A program made the translations under genes and the position numbers. From Azoarcus sp031555955 (GTDB lineage Bacteria > Pseudomonadota > Gammaproteobacteria > Burkholderiales > Rhodocyclaceae), in NCBI GenBank assembly GCA_031555955.1, contig JAVBTY010000042.1:1-64000 (forward strand): 64,000 nt of DNA, written 5' to 3'. Below, in pieces: positions 7,268 to 14,733 of the stretch (positions are counted from its first letter, which is position 1; each line of letters opens with the position of its first letter). Below the pieces are notes generated by a model. The model was not told the origin of the DNA and searched no databases. It worked only from the letters and a program-made list of their open reading frames with translations.

Positions 7268-7897
7268 TCAGTCCTTGTCGTTCGTTGATGGAGGATTCAG
7301 AGGGGGATCGACGAGCATCGGCATCAAAGCGCCATCGCCGCCGTCGAAAGTGAAATACGCCGTGCCCTTCGGGCCGTTCGGCGCGATGACTACATTCGGC
7401 AGGGATGCGATGATGGCTAGGTATCGGCGGTCGAAATAGCCGTCGCCGACCTGCACTGCGTAATAGGGCTTTTCGCCACGGCCGTCGCAGAACCAACATG
7501 GCTCCGCATCGCCTTCTCCGATCTGATTCTGCCCATGGCCGTCGCACGCTTTGCAGGCATACTCGCGGCCACAGTGATCAAAGTTGCCACTGCCGTCACA
7601 TTCATCACACGGATAGGCGGCACCAGAACCTCCGCAGTACTCGCAGGGGACCGTCGGCGGAAGTTCCGGGATCGGCATCAAGGCAAGTTCAAGCGCTTTT
7701 ACCTTGTCGATCAGGGAATCAACGAGTGGCACTTTGCCGGTTACTGGCTCCAGCACGGAAACAAAGTCCGTTGCCGGCACACGGACGGCGATATGCCCAT
7801 TCGATGCCACCACGTATTCACCTTGAATCCACGGATTCAAGAGGTAGGATCTGATATCGTCCTTCGCGCAGAATTTGATCAGTTGTTCAAGATTCAT
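7268..7897 (-). CDS. Phage protein with four DnaJ-type CxxCxGxG zinc motifs
   Basis: A 209-residue protein. The N-terminal 80 residues resemble a phage early module (NGHIAVRVPATDF). It then carries four CxxC(x/D)G(x)G motifs starting at residues 85, 97, 115 and 134, the arrangement of the DnaJ zinc-binding region but without a J domain. It is likely a zinc-stabilised protein; the function is unknown. It ends 3 bp before the next gene of the leftward early operon. Confidence 0.65.
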   Translation of the reverse strand: MNLEQLIKFCAKDDIRSYLLNPWIQGEYVVASNGHIAVRVPATDFVSVLEPVTGKVPLVDSLIDKVKALELALMPIPELPPTVPCEYCGGSGAAYPCDECDGSGNFDHCGREYACKACDGHGQNQIGEGDAEPCWFCDGRGEKPYYAVQVGDGYFDRRYLAIIASLPNVVIAPNGPKGTAYFTFDGGDGALMPMLVDPPLNPPSTNDKD

Positions 7898-7914
7898 GGC
7901 TAATGTCTTTGCAG

Positions 7915-8118
7915 TTATTCGTCATTGGCAATGCGTTCGAGGTGATCCTTCTGGGAGTCGCTGATAAACATGCGGCGCCCGTACTGGTCGTATTTGCCCT
8001 TCATGTCGCTCACAAACGTTTCTTCCCAGTCGTTCGCGGCGTTCATGCGGGCGCTTTCGAGCAGTTCCTCGAACTCTTCTTCCTGGTAGATGTCTTGCAC
8101 GCGCTCGCCCACGGTCAC
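7915..8118 (-). CDS. Small acidic phage early protein, unknown
   Basis: A 67-residue acidic protein (QDIYQEEEFEELLESARMNAANDWEE...) with no motif I recognise. Its ATG overlaps the stop of the recT-like gene upstream (ATGA), and it is kept in the tightly packed early operon, which supports translation. Confidence 0.55.
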   Translation of the reverse strand: MTVGERVQDIYQEEEFEELLESARMNAANDWEETFVSDMKGKYDQYGRRMFISDSQKDHLERIANDE

Positions 8119-9146
8119 TCCATGCTCATACCGCCACGTTCGCGGCGGGATCGAGGCTGCTGTTGCGCGCTGGCTTCGGCCATCTCGCGCGCCTGGATTT
8201 CCGCCAGTTCTTCCGCTGTCGGTTCCCAGCCCTGATCGACATCGGCTTGCTGTTGCACTCCGTGGGATGCGGTGGTCGCGGTCTTGATCTCGCCGGTTTC
8301 TTGATCGACAACCTGGGCTTGAGCGGTGGTAGCGGTCGCCGCCTGTTCTTGTTGCGCGACTTCGGTGGCGCGCACTTCGCGGGCGGCGTTGCGCATCGTT
8401 TCAGTGGTGACACTAGCGACCGTGCCGTCCGGGCTGATGTCGATGATGTCGTGCGCCTCTTCGACAGAGTGCAGACCCATCAACAGTTCGGGGGCGTAAA
8501 GCTTTCCGAAGAAGCTAGCGGTGCGGTAACGCAGCATCACTTCGGGCATGGTCTGCCACTTGCTGCCGTTCTTTCCGTACCAGCCTTCCTTGACCGCCAT
8601 TTCGATCGATACCTTTGGGCTGTCGATGCGTGCGCCGGTTTCTTTCTCGATTGCCCAGGCAACGCATTCAAGGTTCTGCACGGTGGCCTTGTGCTTGGAG
8701 GTGACGCGCTGGCGATCAACCCACTTGGTCACCTCGTACTCGACTTCCTTGGGGCCGAGGTCTTTCAGGTCAAAACGCAAGGGCGAGAAGCGACCGCAGC
8801 CGTTGATGGCGGCGATGATCCACTGCGAGGACCACGACGGCCGGCCCTCGACGATGTAGAGGTTCTGCATGACCATCAGCGGGTCAGCGCCCATGCGCTG
8901 CGCCATGTTCAGCGCCACGACGCAGTTGGCGAGGGCGTTCGGGTTGTCGCCCTTCTTCTCATCGAAGGCCCGGTAGGCCGCAGGAACGAGGGTGGAACTT
9001 GACAGCAGCTTGGCGGCGCGCTGCATCAGTTCGAAGGACTGGAGGGAGCCGAAGCCAGGGGAAACGGCGGGCATGCTCGCCTCGCGCGGGGCCAGTTGCT
9101 GCTGGCGCATCGCGGCAATGTCGGCGGTGTTGGTCTGTGCATTCAT
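8115..9146 (-). CDS. recT: RecT-family single-strand annealing protein
   Basis: A 343-residue RecT-like protein. The core (ALANCVVALNMAQRMGADPLMVMQNLYIVEGRPSWSSQWIIAAINGCGRFSPLRF, then MPEVMLRYRTASFFGKLYAPELLMGL) is the conserved annealing domain; the C-terminal ~90 residues are low-complexity and Ala/Gln rich. RecT proteins anneal complementary single strands during phage recombination. The upstream gene encodes a PD-(D/E)XK nuclease, the expected exonuclease partner, giving a RecE/RecT-like pair. Confidence 0.88.
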   Translation of the reverse strand: MNAQTNTADIAAMRQQQLAPREASMPAVSPGFGSLQSFELMQRAAKLLSSSTLVPAAYRAFDEKKGDNPNALANCVVALNMAQRMGADPLMVMQNLYIVEGRPSWSSQWIIAAINGCGRFSPLRFDLKDLGPKEVEYEVTKWVDRQRVTSKHKATVQNLECVAWAIEKETGARIDSPKVSIEMAVKEGWYGKNGSKWQTMPEVMLRYRTASFFGKLYAPELLMGLHSVEEAHDIIDISPDGTVASVTTETMRNAAREVRATEVAQQEQAATATTAQAQVVDQETGEIKTATTASHGVQQQADVDQGWEPTAEELAEIQAREMAEASAQQQPRSRRERGGMSME

Positions 9147-9171
9147 GGTGGTGCGGGACTCCGTGGTTGGT

Positions 9172-10011
9172 TCAGTCGTGGTAATGGCACCGCGTGCCGT
9201 ATGCGGGGCAGTACTTGGCGCCGCAGAGGATGCTTTTCGGGTTCGGGGGGAAAATCCCGTCCTTGAGCATCCGGGCGGCGATCTCGATCAGTCCCGGGTG
9301 TTCATCGGTGCCGAGTAGCGGGGTCTTCACATCGCCCACAAAGCCGGTGGCGACGGGTGCGTCTTTTGTGGTCTGGAGGCCGACGATTTCGGCGGGTGCG
9401 TCCAGGCGCTCGCCGCTGGCCTGCTCGGCCATCAACGTGTAGATGCCGAGCTGGATGTGGTGGCCCTTTGTGACAGCGCGCCGGCCGCCGTCGGCGGTCT
9501 TCTCCGTGGCCCGGCCGCCGCTCTTGAGGTCTGAGATACCCTTGCGGCCGTCGTCGGCGATGCGGACACGGTCGGTTGTGCCGGTGACGCGCACAACGCC
9601 GTACTCGGTACCGATATCGAGGGCTTGGCACTCCAGTTCAACGGCGGAGTATTGCCGGGTCGGGCTTATTTCCTGGCAGTAGCGGGTAGTCAGCCTGACT
9701 GCGAAGGAGTCAGCCTCTACCGGCGTCAGACTGTCATCCCATACGACATCTAGCTCGGGGCTTTGGAGCGTGGCCCTTGCAGTATCAACGGCGGTGATGA
9801 CGTCGATCTGCTCGCCGCTCAGGCGGGAACCGTCGAATGCTGCGGTGCCGGCGTGGATCGCGGTGCCGAGGGCGGCATTGCCGGAGGACGGCATACGCAG
9901 GCCGACGATGTTCTGGAAGTACCAGCGGTGGGCGCAGTCGAAGAGCGACGGCCATGAACTTGCGCGGATGGTGGCAAGCATTTCGCCCGGAATGCGTTCA
10001 GGTGCGTTCAT
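9172..10011 (-). CDS. PD-(D/E)XK exonuclease, RecB/Cas4-like
   Basis: A 279-residue nuclease. Motifs are RASSWPSLFDCAHRWYF near the N-terminus, LGTAIHAG, TDRVRI, and the catalytic SDLKSG (D-x-K). A C-terminal cysteine cluster (CGAKYCPAYGTRC) resembles the iron-sulfur site of Cas4/AddB-type nucleases. It probably produces 3' single strands for the adjacent RecT. The start at 10011 is preceded by AAGGAGAT at good spacing; an upstream in-frame ATG at 10077 lacks this. Confidence 0.85.
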   Translation of the reverse strand: MNAPERIPGEMLATIRASSWPSLFDCAHRWYFQNIVGLRMPSSGNAALGTAIHAGTAAFDGSRLSGEQIDVITAVDTARATLQSPELDVVWDDSLTPVEADSFAVRLTTRYCQEISPTRQYSAVELECQALDIGTEYGVVRVTGTTDRVRIADDGRKGISDLKSGGRATEKTADGGRRAVTKGHHIQLGIYTLMAEQASGERLDAPAEIVGLQTTKDAPVATGFVGDVKTPLLGTDEHPGLIEIAARMLKDGIFPPNPKSILCGAKYCPAYGTRCHYHD

Positions 10012-10198
10012 GATGCTGATCTCCTTCGATGGTGTGCATGTGGGTTGATCGCGCTTCCTCCAAGGCATCAAGCTCAAGCGCGGCGATGCTGGATTCGGTT
10101 TCGGCTTTCCACTTGGCGTACTGAGCCATTCCGCTCTGCAGATCGGCGCGAAGCCACGCGAGGCGATATCGTTTGATAGCGGTTATCAGGCGGCGCAT
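9998..10198 (-). CDS. Small phage early protein, unknown
   Basis: A 66-residue charged, mostly helical protein (MRRLITAIKRYRLAWLRADLQSG...). AAGGAG lies 8 nt before the ATG at 10198. It overlaps the nuclease start by 14 nt. Similar short helical proteins occur in phage early operons, but I assign no function. Confidence 0.5.
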   Translation of the reverse strand: MRRLITAIKRYRLAWLRADLQSGMAQYAKWKAETESSIAALELDALEEARSTHMHTIEGDQHHERT

Positions 10199-10368
10199 GG
10201 CTTTGGCTCCTTGAATCCGACGTGCATCGCTTCCCACCCATGAGGGACAACCGGGGATAGCGCATAACGCTGGCCATTGGTGATTAGGTGGAGGTGGCTT
10301 GCGATGGCCTGCTGCGCGACATCGAACAGCATCGCGTCGTCGGAGATGAGGATGGTGATGTCGCTCAT
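10186..10368 (-). CDS. Small phage early protein, unknown
   Basis: A 60-residue product (MSDITILISDDAMLFDVAQQAI...). It overlaps the downstream gene by 13 nt and the upstream stop by 4 nt (ATGA), fitting the compact operon. The tail VVPHGWEAMHVGFKEPKPC looks like a genuine short phage protein. No function can be given. Confidence 0.5.
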   Translation of the reverse strand: MSDITILISDDAMLFDVAQQAIASHLHLITNGQRYALSPVVPHGWEAMHVGFKEPKPCAA

Positions 10369-10595
10369 TGCGCGGCCTCCGCTTCGATGGTGGGCGGGAT
10401 CGCTTGTACGTGACAGGCGTGGTTCAGGGTTGGCTCCCGGTCCTCGCCGTACTTGGCGACGATGTAGCGCGTTCCCGCAGGCGAGGCGTGCTCTCGCCGA
10501 ATCAGGGGGTATTTCTTGCCCGTGCGCACGAGAATAAAACGGTCGCCAGGCTGTAGATCGCGCAGGCGCATGACGCTCTTTGCTTGCGTGTTCAT
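10365..10595 (-). CDS. Small phage early protein, possible beta-barrel fold
   Basis: A 76-residue protein with a beta-rich opening (MRLRDLQPGDRFILVRTGKKYPLIRRE) of the kind seen in small SH3/OB-like phage proteins. The ATG overlaps the upstream stop (ATGA). Function unknown. Confidence 0.55.
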   Translation of the reverse strand: MNTQAKSVMRLRDLQPGDRFILVRTGKKYPLIRREHASPAGTRYIVAKYGEDREPTLNHACHVQAIPPTIEAEAAQ

Positions 10596-11608
10596 GTCGC
10601 ATCACCGTTTTCAGTGCAGACTTCAACGAACTCGCCGTTTTCATCGAGTGCGTACCATGTGTCGGGCCGGATTCCGTCATCGCCAACCTTGCCGGCGCGG
10701 ATGTTGATCAAGCGCCCGTCGTCTTCGTCGCGGTAGCAGAGGACAATGGCCCCGCCGTCCGATGCGCGAGCACGTCCCTGAATACCGAGGGATGCGGCAA
10801 CCGATTTTGTTCCGCTTACTTCCGCAGCCGAGCGGTTGCCGGTGTTCGTCGCAGCCGACTGGTAGCCGGTGTTCGTCGCAGCCGAGTAGTCGCCGGTGTT
10901 CGTCGCAGCCGAGCGGTAGCCGGTGTTCGTCGCAGCCGAGTAGTCGCCGGTGTTCGTCGCAGCCGAGCGGTAGCCGGTGTTCGTCGCAGCCGAGTAGTCG
11001 CCGGTGTTCGTCGCAGCCGAGTAGTCGCCGGTGTTCGTCGCAGCCGAGCGGTTGCCGGTGTTCGTCGCAGCCGACTGGTAGCCGGTGTTCGTCGCAGCCG
11101 AGTAGTCGCCGGTGTTCGTCGCAGCCGAGCGGTAGCCGGTGTTCGTCGCAGCCGACTGGTAGCCGGTGTTCGTCGCAGCCGAGCGGTAGCCGGTGTTCGT
11201 CGCAGCCGAGCGGTTGCCGGTGGTGATGGTCTGCTCAATGGACTTGTCCAGCTTGCTCATCACCCAATCAACAGCGCGGGAAATCAGTGTCGGCAAGCCA
11301 ATTTCCGCTTCAACTGTGAGGGTGGCGCATGCGATCTTGCTATCGTCGCTGTAGCGGCTGAGTTGCCCGGAAGCCTTGACCACGGCAAAGCGGCTGTTTG
11401 ACGGTGCGTAGTAGCCGAACACATCAAGTGGGTATTCGCATGAGTGAAACCCCGATGCGCAGGCTTCAACCTCGCCTTCATGCTCGTAGGTTTTGCCTAC
11501 CTCGAACTGGAAACCGCGGCACTGAAAGGACTGGCTGAATCCCTTGTATGCCGTCACGGTTTCGTCAGCGGGCTTCGCTTTCGCTTTGGCGCGTTTCTTG
11601 GCTGTCAT
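10592..11608 (-). CDS. DUF7666-like protein with 9-residue solenoid-like repeats
   Basis: A 338-residue protein. The N-terminal domain (TVTAYKGFSQSFQCRGFQFEVGKTYEHEGEVEACASGFHSCEYPLDVFGYY) is a common phage domain (DUF7666, from memory). It is followed by 15 near-identical nine-residue units (NTG-x-x-SAAT) whose two variable residues are YR, YQ, DY or NR, then a C-terminal cap ending IRPDTWYALDENGEFVEV. The repeats resemble pentapeptide or beta-helix solenoids. The start at 11608 has AGGGA upstream. Function unknown. Confidence 0.75.
   Translation of the reverse strand: MTAKKRAKAKAKPADETVTAYKGFSQSFQCRGFQFEVGKTYEHEGEVEACASGFHSCEYPLDVFGYYAPSNSRFAVVKASGQLSRYSDDSKIACATLTVEAEIGLPTLISRAVDWVMSKLDKSIEQTITTGNRSAATNTGYRSAATNTGYQSAATNTGYRSAATNTGDYSAATNTGYQSAATNTGNRSAATNTGDYSAATNTGDYSAATNTGYRSAATNTGDYSAATNTGYRSAATNTGDYSAATNTGYQSAATNTGNRSAAEVSGTKSVAASLGIQGRARASDGGAIVLCYRDEDDGRLINIRAGKVGDDGIRPDTWYALDENGEFVEVCTENGDAT
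10824..11228. repeat. Fifteen tandem 27-bp repeats inside a phage gene
   Basis: The 27-bp unit (beginning GCAGCCGAG or GCAGCCGACT on the plus strand) is repeated in frame with variation almost confined to the two variable codons. Such arrays can gain or lose units by recombination or slippage without shifting frame. Confidence 0.9.
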
Positions 11609-11639
11609 GTCGTTTCCCTGATTGATCTGGTGGTCGTGC

Positions 11640-12005
11640 TTATGCGGCCTGCCGGTCGGCGGACATGTCTTCCCGCCACTTCTTCCACTCGGCTTCCTGC
11701 TTTTCCAGCCGGTCGTCAACTTCGCGCTCGGCTTCAATGCTCAGGCGTTCTTTCATCAACGCGATCAGCGCGTCCGGCTTGTTGTTCATCAGATCGACCA
11801 GTGCGGCGCGGAAAGCGATTGGGCTGTGGCAAGACACGTCGCAGATGATGTCGTCGAGCTTGTGTCCGTCCCGTTCCCACATTTCTGCGAGTTCTTCCGG
11901 GGTTTCGCCGTCGTGCTCGGCTGTGCGCGGATCGGCGGGATGGCCGGTGGGTGCGCCCCATGTTTCGGGATCGCCGTAGCCGTAGCTCGTGTATGTGCCT
12001 TCCAT
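11640..12005 (-). CDS. First gene of the leftward early operon, unknown
   Basis: A 121-residue protein with an acidic tyrosine/glycine-rich opening (MEGTYTSYGYGDPETWGAPTGHPADPR) followed by a helical charged C-terminus. The start at 12005 has GGAGG 5 nt upstream; a GTG at 12041 is possible but overlaps an operator. Similar openings occur in other phage early proteins. It is the first gene behind the PL-like promoter at 12058-12085. Confidence 0.6.
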   Translation of the reverse strand: MEGTYTSYGYGDPETWGAPTGHPADPRTAEHDGETPEELAEMWERDGHKLDDIICDVSCHSPIAFRAALVDLMNNKPDALIALMKERLSIEAEREVDDRLEKQEAEWKKWREDMSADRQAA

Positions 12006-12030
12006 CTCTGCCTCCACTGTTGCTGCATGA

Positions 12031-12091
12031 ATGCGTGACACGCATCAGTTGAGATGCATCATACGCATTTATAAAAATGCGTCAAGCGCAT
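12031..12091 (-). promoter_or_regulatory. PL-like promoter with three phased operators
   Basis: On the minus strand, TTGACG (12085-12080), a 16-bp spacer and TATGAT (12063-12058) form a strong sigma-70-type promoter for the leftward operon. Three 15-bp dyads overlap it: ATGCGTGACACGCAT (12031-12045), ATGCATCATACGCAT (12054-12068) and ATGCGTCAAGCGCAT (12077-12091). Their centres are exactly 23 bp apart, so they fall on one face of the helix roughly every two turns. The same dyad occurs between the repressor and cro genes, so these are the likely repressor operators. Confidence 0.85.
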
Positions 12092-12103
12092 TTTATGCGC
12101 AAA

Positions 12104-12133
12104 TGAAAAAGCCCGCACGGCGGCGGGCTGGAA
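12104..12133 (-). terminator. Rho-independent terminator of the repressor operon
   Basis: AGCCCGC/GCGGGCT forms a GC-rich hairpin at 12110-12132. On the minus strand it is followed by a CTTTTTC tract, just beyond the nuclease stop at 12158. Confidence 0.8.
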
Positions 12134-12157
12134 TGGAAAAGCGTAGGTCGGGTTAGG

Positions 12158-12625
12158 TCAGCGGCGCGCCTTGCGCCATTCCCATGGAGGCATCGGGGCG
12201 CTGTCGGCCCACAGGCCGCGGCGCTCTGTCCGGGCTGTGTCCTGTAGCGGGTAGAGGTTCAGATCGGTCGCGTAGCGGTTATAGACCCAGGCTAAGCCAC
12301 GCCGCACCTGCTTGGCGTTGGCGTCGATACCATCACAGCGGACTCGGGCGACGGTGCGCCCGTACCGGTCGCGGCCTTGTTCGACGATCTGAGCCTCCTT
12401 CCCGAAGCACAGATCAGACAGGGACTGCTTTGATTTCGCGCCGAAGGGCTGGGTCTTCTCAGGCGCATCGATTTCGGCAAGCCGAATTTTTATCCGCTCG
12501 TGACCTTGGCACAGGGCGGTGATGGTGTCGCCGTCGGAAACGCCGACAACCTTGCATGACAGGTCCGCCGCAGCCGGCGAGGCTGCCGCACATAGCAGCA
12601 GCGCGATCAGTCGGAAAGTAGGCAT
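12158..12625 (-). CDS. Exported thermonuclease-family nuclease
   Basis: A 155-residue staphylococcal-nuclease-type protein. A signal peptide (LIALLLCAAASPAAA, cleavage near residue 20) precedes the SNase domain with R48/E56 (RLAEIDAPE) and R90 (DRYGR), equivalent to R35, E43 and R87 of the type enzyme, so the catalytic set is intact. It would act in the periplasm or outside. It overlaps the upstream gene by 19 nt and is the last gene of the repressor operon, so it should be made in the lysogen. Confidence 0.88.
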   Translation of the reverse strand: MPTFRLIALLLCAAASPAAADLSCKVVGVSDGDTITALCQGHERIKIRLAEIDAPEKTQPFGAKSKQSLSDLCFGKEAQIVEQGRDRYGRTVARVRCDGIDANAKQVRRGLAWVYNRYATDLNLYPLQDTARTERRGLWADSAPMPPWEWRKARR

Positions 12626-13116
12626 TCGCCGAGTATCGGGGTCTTCATCACCATCCCCGCGCCCTTGCATTCCAGATCGATCTTCTGGCCCTTTTTCAGC
12701 TTCGCGGCGCGGTCTATGGCCGAACAACTGGTGATGCCCTTCTCCTTCGACACCCCGCAAATCTGGTCCTCGAACAGGTCAGCCCGAACGCTGGCCGCCC
12801 CGTAGCTGTCCATCGCGAACACGAGGTAGGGTTTGCCGCGGAAGTCCTTTGAAATCTCGGAGATCTTGCCGGTCATCACGAACCACTTGCCCTTGTACTT
12901 GCTGTCAGCCGATACCTCGTTGGCCTGGTAGTCCTTGAAGATGCCCATGGCGTCGTAAGCGTCCAGATCCCGGGCGCCAGTTTCTTCGAGGCGCTTTTTC
13001 AGCTTCCGAGAATCGACCGCCAGATCGATGTCGGCCGCCACCGACGGCACAACAACGGCGGCAGCCATGACGGCTGCGGCAATGATCACGATTGAGCGCA
13101 ATCCCATCCCTCCCAT
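12607..13116 (-). CDS. Exported OB-fold (tRNA_anti-like) protein
   Basis: A protein of about 169 residues with a signal peptide (SIVIIAAAVMAAAVVVPSVAA) and a C-terminal OB-like domain (YKGKWFVMTGKISEISKDFRGKPYLVF...KKGQKIDLECKGAGM), matching the tRNA_anti-like pattern. It probably acts in the periplasm next to the exported nuclease. The start at 13116 overlaps the upstream stop (TGATG); ATG 13107 is an alternative. No catalytic residues can be named. Confidence 0.65.
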   Translation of the reverse strand: MGGMGLRSIVIIAAAVMAAAVVVPSVAADIDLAVDSRKLKKRLEETGARDLDAYDAMGIFKDYQANEVSADSKYKGKWFVMTGKISEISKDFRGKPYLVFAMDSYGAASVRADLFEDQICGVSKEKGITSCSAIDRAAKLKKGQKIDLECKGAGMVMKTPILGECLLSD

Positions 13117-13724
13117 CACAGTTTCTTGAAATCGCCCGGCCTGAAGTTCGGGCACCAGTCGCAGCCCTTCCTCACGGCCATGGCCTGGATCTGGTCATCC
13201 GGGCTGGCTGGGTGGTCGCGCTGCAGGCCAGGGCCGCCCCATTGCAGCAGGAACGCGCATGGAAACAGATATCCGGCCGGCACCCGTAGATCATCTATGT
13301 TGAGGCTGACAACACCATCAGCAAACGCGCCGTCAAAGGGATTGATCACTACTTTGTTGCAGTGCGCCCGGTGGTCGTTGCAGGCGCAGGCCTCCAGGTA
13401 GCAAGTCAGCACCGACTCGATCCGCATGCGCTCCAGGATCAGCTTGCCGCCAGCGTAGAACTGGACCACCTTGATGCCTTCAAGGTATCGGGTCGCGGCC
13501 AGCGCCAAGGCTACCTGCTCCCGGGTACGGCCGAAAGCGGCATAGTGGAACAGCGTGCCATTCATGTCCGCCTCACCGTACTTGTTGGCCTGCTGGGCGA
13601 TATTTACCGCGGCGGCGTAACCAGCAGAGCGAGACTTCGGGAACGATACGGCAACGACCTGTTCGATTGAGTCGCGGATCAGGTCGACGGATGTCCCGCC
13701 GGTGGCAGCCGGCAGTCCCTTCAT
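13116..13724 (-). CDS. Unknown protein co-transcribed with the repressor
   Basis: A 202-residue protein I do not recognise. Visible features are a cysteine-rich segment (CYLEACACNDHRAHC, near residues 108-122) and a C-terminal CDWCPNF, which could bind metal. No signal peptide is evident. Its ATG overlaps the repressor stop (ATGA), so it is translationally coupled to it and should be expressed in the lysogen. Immunity or superinfection-exclusion cargo is a reasonable but untested idea. Confidence 0.6.
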   Translation of the reverse strand: MKGLPAATGGTSVDLIRDSIEQVVAVSFPKSRSAGYAAAVNIAQQANKYGEADMNGTLFHYAAFGRTREQVALALAATRYLEGIKVVQFYAGGKLILERMRIESVLTCYLEACACNDHRAHCNKVVINPFDGAFADGVVSLNIDDLRVPAGYLFPCAFLLQWGGPGLQRDHPASPDDQIQAMAVRKGCDWCPNFRPGDFKKL

Positions 13725-14362
13725 TTTTTCCTGAATCGGCGGTGTTCAATCATCGTGCCGATGATTGCGATGGGAGAGTAGTCCGAGCGCAAAGTCTCGT
13801 AGTCCTGGTTCAACGGCACCAACTCGAACACTTGCTGCCCATGTTCATTCACGCCACGTGGGCGGTACTTCTTGAATGTCGCCTCGTTCTCGCTGTTCTT
13901 GGCCACGACAAAGTCGCCGGGCCGTGGCTGGACGGCGGGGTCGATGATCACGACATCGCCTTCACGGAACTCGGGCAGCATTGAATCGCCCTTGATCTTT
14001 AGCGCGAATGCATTAGCCGACAGGTCCAGGTCGGTCAGCATCCACTCAGCCGCGTCGCCTATAGCATAGGGATCAACCGCCTCGGTCATGCGCCCGGCCT
14101 GGACATAGCTGATCAGGGGAATGCGCCGCGTCCCGAGTGGCATGGCAGTGACGTTGCTTTGATCGCCACCGCTGGAGAAGAAGTCCGCGACCGTGCAGCC
14201 GAGTGCAGAGGCCAGCTTCCGTAGCATTTCGTCGCTGTACCCCTGCTTCCCCCGCTCAAGGCGCGAAATATTGCCGACATCGCTATCTACGCGTGTCGCC
14301 AACTCAAGGATTTTCCAGCCGCGAGCATTCCGCAGCCGACGGATGTTTTCACCGACGGTCAT
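13721..14362 (-). CDS. CI-like prophage repressor with S24 autoprotease domain
   Basis: A 213-residue repressor. It has an N-terminal HTH (VGENIRRLRNARGWKILELATRVDSDVGNISRLERG), a cleavage-site dipeptide A89-G90 (SYVQAG) and the LexA/CI-type Ser-Lys dyad S127 (GDSMLPEF) and K164. It should therefore be inactivated by RecA-stimulated self-cleavage after DNA damage, releasing PL and PR. The start at 14362 gives the HTH at the expected place; no Shine-Dalgarno is visible and a -10 hexamer sits just upstream, suggesting a leaderless message. It heads a four-gene operon. Confidence 0.9.
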   Translation of the reverse strand: MTVGENIRRLRNARGWKILELATRVDSDVGNISRLERGKQGYSDEMLRKLASALGCTVADFFSSGGDQSNVTAMPLGTRRIPLISYVQAGRMTEAVDPYAIGDAAEWMLTDLDLSANAFALKIKGDSMLPEFREGDVVIIDPAVQPRPGDFVVAKNSENEATFKKYRPRGVNEHGQQVFELVPLNQDYETLRSDYSPIAIIGTMIEHRRFRKK

Positions 14363-14368
14363 GGACAA

Positions 14369-14446
14369 ATTATCCCGAGCATTTTGCGTCACGCGCAAAG
14401 CGTATTGCGCATTCACGCCCATCACCGTAAGATGCGTATTACGCAT
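14369..14446. promoter_or_regulatory. OR-like region: divergent repressor and cro promoters with operators
   Basis: Dyads related to the PL operators are TTGCGTCACGCGCAA (14384-14398), AAGCGTATTGCGCAT (14398-14412) and ATGCGTATTACGCAT (14432-14446). Minus strand: TTGCGC (14398-14393), 18 bp, GATAAT (14374-14369), placing transcription start at the repressor ATG. Plus strand: TTGCGC (14405-14410), 17 bp, TAAGAT (14428-14433) for cro. The plus-strand promoter is the weaker match. The operators overlap both -35 regions and the cro start. Confidence 0.75.
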
Positions 14447-14468
14447 TTTCCCGACGTGAGGAACATAG

Positions 14469-14711
14469 ATGACTACCCCCTTAAGACGTGCGCGAGAGCG
14501 ACGCGGCGAGACTATCCAGCATGTTGCCGCTGCCGTTGGCGTGGATTCTGGCAACCTGAGCCGTATCGAACGCGGCGTGCAGGTTCCAGGGCGTGAGCTA
14601 ACCGAAAAATTGGCTCAGTACTTCGATGGCGAGGTCACCGAGACCCAAATCATCTACCCGGAGCGCTTTGCTGTTGATGCGAGTGTCTCCGAAGCCGCAG
14701 CAGCGGCGTAG
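14469..14711 (+). CDS. Cro-like transcriptional regulator
   Basis: An 80-residue HTH protein (LRRARERRGETIQHVAAAVGVDSGNLSRIERGVQVPG) of the Cro/CI family, divergent from the repressor. GAGGA lies at good spacing before the ATG. The size and position are those of Cro, which would repress repressor synthesis and commit to lytic growth. Confidence 0.85.
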   Translation: MTTPLRRARERRGETIQHVAAAVGVDSGNLSRIERGVQVPGRELTEKLAQYFDGEVTETQIIYPERFAVDASVSEAAAAA

Positions 14712-14733
14712 GCGATAAAAAGGGGGCTATCGC

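Noticed and set aside
10762..11226. Plus-strand and alternate minus-strand frames over the 27-bp repeats (Ser/Gln/Arg-rich and Thr/Arg-rich).
   Set aside because: They are by-products of a repeat whose length is a multiple of three; only the NTGxxSAAT frame has folded flanking domains and a proper start.
10824..11228. Possible CRISPR array.
   Set aside because: The 27-bp repeats are directly contiguous with no spacers and encode protein.
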